A DNA stretch of 6,264 nt from Propionibacterium sp. (GTDB lineage: Bacteria; Actinomycetota; Actinomycetes; Propionibacteriales; Propionibacteriaceae): positions 1 through 6,264 of the forward strand of contig JAAYZP010000173.1 in assembly GCA_012514785.1 (NCBI GenBank), in the 5' to 3' direction. Of the stretch, positions 1 through 4,795 are shown one piece after another. The notes beneath the pieces are model-generated. The model worked only from the letters and a program-made list of their open reading frames with translations. It was not told the origin of the DNA and ran no database searches. How positions within the stretch are numbered: position 1 is the first letter of the stretch; every line of letters starts with the position of its first letter. A program made the translations under genes and the position numbers.

Positions 1-165
1 GGCATGAACCCGGACCAGCTGCGGCCCGGCGAGCGGGCGGCGTCGACGTCGAACCGCAACTTCGAGGGCCGCCAGGGCAAGGGGGGACGCACGCACCTCG
101 TGTCGCCCGCCGTCGCCGCGGCGACCGCGATCACCGGCCGTCTGTCCTCACCCGCCGACCTCTGA
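1..165 (+). CDS. leuC: 3-isopropylmalate dehydratase large subunit, C-terminal end (partial)
   Basis: Only the last 54 residues and the TGA stop are present; the gene begins left of the window. LeuC is the iron-sulfur subunit of isopropylmalate isomerase, which converts 2-isopropylmalate to 3-isopropylmalate in cytoplasmic leucine biosynthesis. The visible part starts with GMNPDQLRPGE, which in this family directly follows the Cys-x-x-Cys pair that binds the [4Fe-4S] cluster, so those cysteines lie just outside. It continues with the strongly conserved STSNRNFEGRQG segment and ends with the usual THLVSPAVAAATAITG helix. The stop lies 18 bp before leuD, so the two are almost certainly co-transcribed. 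The call rests on these conserved motifs and on the leuD neighbour. Nothing looks abnormal. Confidence 0.95.
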   Translation, partial: GMNPDQLRPGERAASTSNRNFEGRQGKGGRTHLVSPAVAAATAITGRLSSPADL

Positions 166-169
166 GAAT

Positions 170-173
170 AGGA
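170..173 (+). promoter_or_regulatory. Ribosome binding site of leuD
   Basis: AGGA, 10 nt before the leuD ATG, lies within the 18-bp leuC-leuD gap. It supports the ATG at 184 as the start and indicates independent translation initiation rather than pure coupling. Confidence 0.6.
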
Positions 174-183
174 ACCCTGAATC

Positions 184-792
184 ATGGAGAAGTTTTCCAC
201 CCACGTCGGCGTGCCGGTTCCGCTGCGCCGCAGCAACGTCGACACCGACCAGATCATCCCCGCCGTCTACCTCAAGCGCATCACGCGCACCGGGTTCGAG
301 GACGGGCTGTTCGCCGCCTGGCGTAACGACCCCGACTTCGTGCTCAACCAGGACGCATACAAGCACGGCTCGATCCTTGTGCCGGGTCCCGACTTCGGCA
401 CCGGCTCCTCGCGGGAGCACGCCGTCTGGGCGCTGCAGAACTACGGGTTCAAGGCGGTCATCGGAGCGCGCTTCGGCGACATCTTCCGCAACAACGCCGG
501 CAAGGCGGGGCTCGTCGTCGGTGTCGTGGACGACGCCACCGTGGCGCAGCTCTGGGACTACATCGAGGCGAACCCGGGCCAGGAGATCGAGGTCAACCTC
601 GTCGACCGTCAGGTGGTGCTCGGCGACGGCACGAAGATCGACTTCGAGATCGACGACTTCACCCGGCACCGCCTGCTCGAGGGCCTCGACGACATCTCGA
701 TGACGCTGCAGAACGAGGCCGACATCTCGACGTACGAGGCCACGCGTCCGTCGTTCAAGCCCAAGACGCTGCCCGTCAAGGTCGCCGACTGA
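184..792 (+). CDS. leuD: 3-isopropylmalate dehydratase small subunit
   Basis: LeuD is the small 'swivel' subunit of isopropylmalate isomerase. It pairs with LeuC in the cytoplasm and closes over the substrate during the 2- to 3-isopropylmalate isomerisation of leucine synthesis. The 202-residue product has the normal length for the family. Family signatures are SNVDTDQIIP at about residues 17-26 and the substrate-contacting FGTGSSREHA loop at 71-80, followed by FGDIFRNNAGKAGL at 97-110 and the C-terminal RLLEGLDDISMTLQ segment. The ATG at 184 is preceded by AGGA at 170-173 (10 nt spacing), and the family alignment begins at this Met. It forms an operon with the upstream leuC, and a strong inverted repeat downstream probably ends the transcript. 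No unusual residues were seen. Confidence 0.97.
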   Translation: MEKFSTHVGVPVPLRRSNVDTDQIIPAVYLKRITRTGFEDGLFAAWRNDPDFVLNQDAYKHGSILVPGPDFGTGSSREHAVWALQNYGFKAVIGARFGDIFRNNAGKAGLVVGVVDDATVAQLWDYIEANPGQEIEVNLVDRQVVLGDGTKIDFEIDDFTRHRLLEGLDDISMTLQNEADISTYEATRPSFKPKTLPVKVAD

Positions 793-818
793 CGCTCACG
801 CGCCCCGCGCGAACATCC

Positions 819-860
819 GACGCCGCCCCTCCCCGGATTCTTGGGTGGAGGGGCGGCGTC
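819..860 (+). terminator. Perfect 14-bp hairpin after leuD
   Basis: Arms 819-832 (GACGCCGCCCCTCC) and 847-860 are exact reverse complements around a 14-nt loop. The hairpin begins 27 nt after the leuD stop. No T-run follows (the next bases are GTTGCCAC), so it is not a textbook intrinsic terminator. Hairpins without a U-tract are often found at gene ends in actinobacteria and may end or stabilise the leuCD message. The termination role is inferred; the hairpin itself is directly visible. Confidence 0.75.
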
Positions 861-908
861 GTTGCCACGCTGCGGCGCGGGAATTCTCGGTTTCAACCAA
901 GTTGCTGC

Positions 909-914
909 TAACCT
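909..914 (+). promoter_or_regulatory. Possible -10 box for the helicase gene
   Basis: TAACCT matches the loose actinobacterial TANNNT -10 pattern and lies in the relatively AT-rich part of the leuD-helicase gap. No good -35 hexamer sits 16-18 nt upstream, and the resulting leader would be about 85-115 nt. This is a weak candidate, listed only because the hairpin after leuD implies that the helicase needs its own promoter. Confidence 0.2.
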
Positions 915-1003
915 GACGGAGTCGGTCCGCCCAGTCTCGCCTCGGGCCGCTGGCGCGCAGCACAAGCTGCCGGACGCCGCGTTCGCTTTGCTTACAGCAC
1001 TCG

Positions 1004-2479
1004 GTGAGACACTTACTCCCGATAGGTACCCACTTGTCTTCAGATTTCGCGCGCCTCGGCGTGCCCAGTTCGCTCGTCGCTGCCCTCCAGCAGCGCGACA
1101 TCACCATCCCCACCCCGATCCAGGCAGCCACGCTGCCGGACTCGCTGGCCGGACGCGACGTCCTCGGCCGCGGCCGCACCGGGTCGGGCAAATCCTTCGC
1201 ATTCCTGCTCCCGCTGGTGGCCCGGCTGGTCGAGTCGGGCAAGCGCAAGCAGGCCAAGCGGCCCCGCTCGCTCGTGCTCGCACCCACCCGTGAGCTCGCC
1301 ACGCAGCTGCACGAATCCCTCGTCCCGCTGGAGAAGGCCGCGCGCCTGACCTCTACCGTCGTGTTCGGCGGCGTGGGCCAGAACCCGCAGGTCAAGGCGC
1401 TGCAGCGCGGCGTCGACGTCCTGATCGCCTGCCCGGGCCGGCTGCTCGACCTCATGGGTCAGGGTCACGCCGATCTCTCGGCGATCGAGATCACCGTCAT
1501 CGACGAGGCCGACCATATGGCCGACATGGGCTTCCTGCCCGGCGTGCGCAAGATCCTGCAGGCCACGCCGTCGAACGGGCAGCGCATGCTGTTCTCGGCG
1601 ACGCTGGACGCCGGCGTCTCGACGCTGGTCAAACAGTTCCTGAGTGACCCCGTGAAGCACGAGGCCGACTCGGCGCACTCGCCGATCAGCTCGATGGAGC
1701 ACCACGTGCTGCGCGTCAGCAACGACCACCGCACCCAGGTGCTCGCCGAACTCGCGGCGGCCCCGGGCAACACGATCATCTTCACCCGCACCAAGCATGG
1801 TGCGAAGCGGCTGGCCAAGCAGTTGATCAGCATGGGCGTGCCCACCGTTGATCTGCACGGCAATCTCAGTCAGAATGCGCGCACCCGCAACATGGATGCG
1901 TTCCACTCCGGCCGCGTGCAGACGCTGGTGGCCACCGACATCGCGGCCCGAGGTATCCACGTCGACGACGTGTCCCTCGTGGTGCACGCCGACCCGCCGG
2001 CCGAGTTCAAGGCCTACCTGCACCGCTCGGGCCGCACGGCCCGCGCAGGTGCGGCGGGCACCGTCGTGACGCTCGAGCTGCCCGCGCAGCGCAACGACGT
2101 CCGCACGCTGCTGCGTCAGGCCAAGATCGACGCGAAGTTCACCAACGCCAATCCCGGCCACGAGTTCCTCACCGAACTGGCGCCGGGGGAGCGCACGTTC
2201 CTCTCCTCCGCCGAGGCTGCCGAGAAGGCCGGGGTCAACACCCAGCCGCAGCAGCAGCAGCGCTCCGGTGGTGGCGGCCGTGGCCGTGGCCCGTCCGGTG
2301 GTGGTGGCGGCGGTCGTGGAGGCCGCGGGCGTCAGGGCGATGGCCGTGGCCAGCAGCCCCAGAGCAACGGCGGGTCGCGCCGTGGCTCCGGCCGCACCAG
2401 GGCGGCGGCTGCGGCCGGTGCCGGCAGCGGGGGTTCGCGGAGCGCCGCGGACTTCTCGCGAGGGTTCCGCTCCCGCTGA
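1004..2479 (+). CDS. DEAD-box ATP-dependent RNA helicase with Gly/Arg-rich tail
   Basis: An ATP-dependent RNA helicase of superfamily 2, expected to remodel RNA in the cytoplasm (ribosome assembly, mRNA turnover or cold adaptation; the exact role is unknown). All core motifs are intact in the 491-residue product. RecA domain 1 has the Q-motif IPTPIQ (35-40), Walker A GRTGSGKS (57-64), Ia PTREL (94-98), Ib PGR (144-146), DEAD (167-170) and SAT (198-200). RecA domain 2 has IIFTRT (258-263), ATDIAARGI (310-318) and HRSGRTARAG (340-349). Residues from about 415 are low-complexity: a Gln run, then Gly/Arg-rich repeats and Ala, typical of a disordered RNA-binding tail. The start is uncertain. GTG at 1004 lacks a Shine-Dalgarno site, whereas the in-frame TTG at 1034 has AGGT 6 nt upstream and would give a 481-residue protein beginning near SSDFARLGVP, a family-like N-terminus. 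Hairpins flank the gene, so it is probably monocistronic. Confidence 0.95.
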   Translation: MRHLLPIGTHLSSDFARLGVPSSLVAALQQRDITIPTPIQAATLPDSLAGRDVLGRGRTGSGKSFAFLLPLVARLVESGKRKQAKRPRSLVLAPTRELATQLHESLVPLEKAARLTSTVVFGGVGQNPQVKALQRGVDVLIACPGRLLDLMGQGHADLSAIEITVIDEADHMADMGFLPGVRKILQATPSNGQRMLFSATLDAGVSTLVKQFLSDPVKHEADSAHSPISSMEHHVLRVSNDHRTQVLAELAAAPGNTIIFTRTKHGAKRLAKQLISMGVPTVDLHGNLSQNARTRNMDAFHSGRVQTLVATDIAARGIHVDDVSLVVHADPPAEFKAYLHRSGRTARAGAAGTVVTLELPAQRNDVRTLLRQAKIDAKFTNANPGHEFLTELAPGERTFLSSAEAAEKAGVNTQPQQQQRSGGGGRGRGPSGGGGGGRGGRGRQGDGRGQQPQSNGGSRRGSGRTRAAAAAGAGSGGSRSAADFSRGFRSR

Positions 2480-2503
2480 GCCTGAGACCTGAGCAAGCCT
2501 CTG

Positions 2504-2543
2504 ACAGGCGGCGAGATCACCGAACGGTGGTCCCGCCGCCTGT
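2504..2543 (+). terminator. Long hairpin terminator after the helicase gene
   Basis: Arms 2504-2513 (ACAGGCGGCG) and 2534-2543 pair perfectly. After one A/C mismatch (2514/2533), GATCACC at 2515-2521 pairs with GGTGGTC at 2526-2532, with one G-T wobble, around a GAAC loop. This gives about 17 base pairs in all. It starts 24 nt after the helicase stop and is followed by TCGTTTCCC, a poor T-tract. It lies in the convergent gap with the minus-strand nucleotidyltransferase gene, so it could also block leftward transcripts. Confidence 0.75.
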
Positions 2544-2678
2544 TCGTTTCCCGTGGAATTCCCCACAACCGCTGAGGAGGCGTCTGCCTGCTCAGATGGT
2601 TGAGCTCAGGAATCACGAAGCTGAAGTGTCAGGAAGCAGAGCCTCGAAAAAGGCCGCTTGGAGACAGATCTCTGGGGG

Positions 2679-3086
2679 TCATTCCGCCATCACCTGTAGG
2701 ACTCGCGCCCGGAGCGGCGCCTCGTCGAGGTAGATCCCGTAGGAAGCCATCTGCATGGTGGCGAACTTCTGAGGGGTGAGCTCCGCCAACACTTCGCCGA
2801 GGCTGAGCGCGTGTACCCGGGCCACGGAGCCCGCTCGGTCGAGCGGCATGAGGTCGAGTGCGTCGCCGTACCGTTCGCCGAAGGCGTTGACGACCGCGAG
2901 GTCGTCGCCGTGGTGACCGTGCCGGAACGAGTAGGCCACGTCGACGTCGCGCGCATTGCCCGGGTCGCGCAGCGAACTGCCGAAGTGCGTGAGCAGGTCG
3001 ACGCCGAGTTCCGCGCACAACTGGGCCAGCCGGCCGTCGTCACGGTCGGCCAGTAGACGATCGAGGGTCGCCCGCACTGAAGCCAT
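2679..3086 (-). CDS. Small nucleotidyltransferase-fold (MNT-like) protein
   Basis: A 135-residue protein resembling the minimal nucleotidyltransferases of the DNA polymerase beta superfamily, which transfer an NMP to a protein or small molecule. The fold signature is HFGSSLRDPGNARDVDVAYSF at about 34-54: the G36-S37 loop is followed nine residues later by D47-x-D49, the expected metal-binding pair. A third acidic candidate is D78 in ALDLMPLDRA, at the end of the following strand. The family includes MntA antitoxins that AMPylate a neighbouring HEPN toxin, but no HEPN gene is adjacent: only 199 bp separate this stop from the helicase, and the HNH gene lies upstream. It therefore looks solitary and its target is unknown. 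The residues after about 100 (FATMQMASYGIYLDEAP) are a helical C-terminal extension. The ATG at 3086 is fixed by TAGGAT 6 nt upstream, which can be read either as a -10 box for a leaderless mRNA or as containing AGGA. Confidence 0.8.
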   Translation of the reverse strand: MASVRATLDRLLADRDDGRLAQLCAELGVDLLTHFGSSLRDPGNARDVDVAYSFRHGHHGDDLAVVNAFGERYGDALDLMPLDRAGSVARVHALSLGEVLAELTPQKFATMQMASYGIYLDEAPLRARVLQVMAE

Positions 3087-3092
3087 GCCTGA

Positions 3093-3122
3093 ATCCTACT
3101 TCGCCGTGACGTAGGACGTGAA
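3093..3122 (-). promoter_or_regulatory. Candidate leaderless promoter of the nucleotidyltransferase gene
   Basis: Read on the minus strand: TTCACG (3117-3122, 4 of 6 match to TTGACA), an 18-nt spacer, TAGGAT (3093-3098, fits TANNNT), then 6 nt to the ATG. This spacing places transcription start on the A of the start codon, as in the leaderless genes common in actinobacteria. The AGGA inside the same hexamer also sits 7 nt from the ATG and could serve as a Shine-Dalgarno site if transcription starts further upstream. Sequence alone cannot separate the two readings. Confidence 0.45.
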
Positions 3123-3177
3123 GCATCCGAGGCCGACTTGACGCGACGAGCGCGACTCGGGTCTTTCTGCACAGCTG

Positions 3178-3206
3178 GAGCCGCGTGCCAGTCAGGCGCG
3201 CGGCTC
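3178..3206 (-). terminator. Hairpin downstream of the HNH gene (distal)
   Basis: GAGCCGCG at 3178-3185 pairs perfectly with CGCGGCTC at 3199-3206 around a 13-nt loop. On the minus strand it lies about 28 nt after the HNH stop and has no T-tract. With the adjacent hairpin at 3209-3223 it forms a tandem pair, a plausible termination or 3'-end stabilising region between the HNH and nucleotidyltransferase genes. Confidence 0.5.
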
Positions 3207-3208
3207 TT

Positions 3209-3223
3209 GCCGTCCGTGACGGC
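3209..3223 (-). terminator. Hairpin downstream of the HNH gene (proximal)
   Basis: GCCGTC (3209-3214) and GACGGC (3218-3223) form a 6-bp stem with a 3-nt CGT loop, 10 nt after the HNH stop on the minus strand. It is short and lacks a T-tract; its role is inferred from its position next to the hairpin at 3178-3206. Confidence 0.4.
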
Positions 3224-3233
3224 GGCCCGGTGG

Positions 3234-4706
3234 TCAGGCTGCGTCGTCGAGGGTGTCGGTGTAGTGGTGGTGGACGCGGTATTTGTAGCCGAGGGGGCTT
3301 TGCCAGATGAGGGTGCCGGCTTCGGGTTGGTCGACTTTCCAGTGTCCGGCGGTTTTGGCGCGGTGTAGTCGTCGGCTCAGGGGTGCGAGGTTGCCGATCC
3401 TGGTTTGCCCGGGCGGGCCGGTGGCCGAGTAGGGGGTGGTGTGGTCGATGTCGAGGCCCCGACTCGAGGTGGTGCTGTATGGGAAGGGTTCGGTGGTGAA
3501 CATGTCGTAGACGGCTTCGCGCATCCGGGTGGAGGGTTGGTAGCCGTCCTGGGCGGGGAGGTCGGGGAGGTCGATCACGGGTTGGATGGTGACCTGTTTG
3601 TCGATCAGCAGTTCGCGCAGGGTGGCCAGGGTGACGTCGGCGATCTTCTCGATGCGTGCGTGGCCGCGGTGTTCGGCGACGTCGGTGGCGTTGATGTGGA
3701 TGTGGATCGTGACCTGTGGGCGGAGGTCGGCGAGGCGGTGGGTGATCCTGCCGCAGGCGTGCCCGAGGCAGAAGTGCGGATCCCCCCGACGCCCCCGCTG
3801 CCGGGAGGCCGGGTCCTCCCCGGTAGGGGTGTCCTCGGCGTGGTATTCCCAGGGGTCGGGTGGTGGCTCTTCCGGCAGGGGGGCGCCGTCATCGTCGCGG
3901 GTGGAGACGCGGAGTGTGTCGTCGGGGATGGGGTCGGGGCCGATGTCGACCAGGGGTTGTTGGAGGGCCTGTTGCTGCATCGCCAAGGCGAGTGCGGGGT
4001 GGGCCAGTACGCCGAGGGCTTTGACCCGGCGCAGTTGGAGGGAGTCGTCGTCGCCGTCGATCTGGGCGAGGAGGTCGGCCATCTGGTCGACGGTGGCTTG
4101 GAGGAAGCGGGCGTCGATGGGGTCGAGTTGGGCGTGCAGGTCCGCGACCCCGTCCCTGGGTTGGCCGATGTGGAATCGGCGGGCTTCGAGGGCTTGGCGT
4201 TCCTGTTCCTCGGCGACGTCGGGGCAGAGGTAGGCGATCAGCCGCTCCAGCTGGGTGAACGCGGCACCCCAGGTGAGGCGGTCCTGGGTGCGTAGCCACA
4301 CGGCAGTGACTCGCTCTGCCATTCCGGGGGTGAGTGGGGTGCAGAGGCGGGTGGCGTGCAGGGCGCGGTCGACGTCGATGCGCAGCTCCTGCATCCCGGC
4401 CCACAGGGTGGGGCAGTGGTACTTCAGGTAGAGCACCTGCCCGATCAGGCCGGTGGCTTTGCGTACGGAGATCCCCAGCAGCGGGCCGAGCTCGAGTGCG
4501 AGGTATTCGGAGACGTACGGGGTGCCGGGCCCACCGACCTGCAACTCTTCATCGTGCAGTGCGGGATGCAGGTCGGTGTCTTCGTCCAGCTGGTACTGCT
4601 CCGCCAACTCGGCCACGAGCAGCATCTTCTCGACTCCGGATTCCCGCTCGCGACGATCGGCGACGCGGAGTGCGTCTGCGATGTCACGAGCGTCCCTGGA
4701 AGCCAT
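3234..4706 (-). CDS. DUF222 / HNH endonuclease family protein (13E12-repeat type)
   Basis: A 490-residue protein with the architecture of the multicopy actinobacterial DUF222-HNH family (13E12 repeat proteins in mycobacteria). The cellular role is not established; a metal-dependent DNA nuclease activity is predicted. Residues 1 to about 245 are the mostly helical DUF222 region. Residues 256-325 are a Pro/Asp-rich linker with two cysteines (C313, C318). The HNH domain lies at about 390-475: LDIDHTTPY gives H422, NLAPL gives N439, and RRLHRAK gives H448 three residues before K451, so the catalytic triad is intact. Two departures are visible. There is no Cys-x-x-Cys zinc knuckle before the first His (FPYSTTSSRG stands there, as in a cysteine-free subgroup). 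The His-His pair common before RAK is Leu447-His448. The ATG at 4706 is preferred because a TATAAT box lies 5 nt upstream. An internal ATG at 4625 has GGAG 8 nt before it, but using it would remove 27 family-like residues. Confidence 0.9.
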   Translation of the reverse strand: MASRDARDIADALRVADRRERESGVEKMLLVAELAEQYQLDEDTDLHPALHDEELQVGGPGTPYVSEYLALELGPLLGISVRKATGLIGQVLYLKYHCPTLWAGMQELRIDVDRALHATRLCTPLTPGMAERVTAVWLRTQDRLTWGAAFTQLERLIAYLCPDVAEEQERQALEARRFHIGQPRDGVADLHAQLDPIDARFLQATVDQMADLLAQIDGDDDSLQLRRVKALGVLAHPALALAMQQQALQQPLVDIGPDPIPDDTLRVSTRDDDGAPLPEEPPPDPWEYHAEDTPTGEDPASRQRGRRGDPHFCLGHACGRITHRLADLRPQVTIHIHINATDVAEHRGHARIEKIADVTLATLRELLIDKQVTIQPVIDLPDLPAQDGYQPSTRMREAVYDMFTTEPFPYSTTSSRGLDIDHTTPYSATGPPGQTRIGNLAPLSRRLHRAKTAGHWKVDQPEAGTLIWQSPLGYKYRVHHHYTDTLDDAA

Positions 4707-4711
4707 ACCTA

Positions 4712-4740
4712 ATTATAGATCAGAAGTACGAGCAATAGAA
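4712..4740 (-). promoter_or_regulatory. Candidate leaderless promoter of the HNH gene
   Basis: On the minus strand a perfect TATAAT (4712-4717) ends 5 nt before the ATG, with TTCTAT (4735-4740) 17 nt further upstream as a weak -35. Transcription would start at or next to the start codon, giving a leaderless mRNA. The only Shine-Dalgarno-like bases, AGG, are 1 nt from the ATG and too close to work. The stretch is clearly AT-richer than its surroundings. Confidence 0.55.
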
Positions 4741-4754
4741 GCTTTGTTGCAAAC

Positions 4755-4772
4755 CTTGCCAAAACTGGCAAG
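4755..4772 (-). terminator. 7-bp hairpin between the Ltp-repeat and HNH genes
   Basis: CTTGCCA (4755-4761) and TGGCAAG (4766-4772) are perfect complements around a 4-nt loop. On the minus strand it lies 23 nt after the Ltp-repeat stop and is followed by GTTTGC, a minimal T-tract, so a terminator for that gene is the simplest reading. It also lies just upstream of the HNH promoter candidate, so an operator dyad is possible. A smaller stem, CGCCT/AGGCG (4780-4784 and 4790-4794), sits between it and the stop codon. Confidence 0.5.
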
Positions 4773-4795
4773 ATTGCCACGCCTTCTCTAGGCGC

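Noticed and set aside
148..669. A 173-codon minus-strand frame opposite leuD
   Set aside because: It lies wholly within leuD, whose family motifs are complete; its product is Val/Asp/Leu-rich without any motif.
841..1293. A plus-strand frame spanning the leuD-helicase gap
   Set aside because: It starts inside the hairpin after leuD and runs into the helicase in another frame, becoming Pro/Arg/His-rich there. No ribosome binding site or motif was found.
2476..2493. Three CTGAG copies over the helicase stop codon
   Set aside because: They are short, unevenly spaced direct repeats with no clear function; chance is sufficient.
1040..2566. A 508-codon open frame antisense to the helicase gene
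   Set aside because: It mirrors the helicase with a composition dominated by Arg/Ala/Gly/Val and has no recognisable motif. Long antisense frames are expected opposite genes with G/C-biased third positions.
2590..2605. GCTCA/TGAGC 5-bp inverted repeat with a 6-nt loop
   Set aside because: It is too short to call a terminator or operator, and no associated signal was seen.
2544..2678. Searched for a HEPN toxin gene beside the nucleotidyltransferase gene
   Set aside because: The space is too short for a HEPN domain, and no R-x4-6-H motif in a suitable frame was seen there or between the nucleotidyltransferase and HNH genes.
2527..2733. A 68-codon plus-strand frame in the convergent gap
   Set aside because: It begins inside the terminator hairpin, overlaps the 3' end of the nucleotidyltransferase gene, and has no ribosome binding site or recognisable sequence.
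3405..4295. A 296-codon open frame antisense to the HNH gene
   Set aside because: The translation is low-complexity Gly/Val/Asp-rich, with no domain, and is explained by the codon bias of the HNH gene on the other strand.
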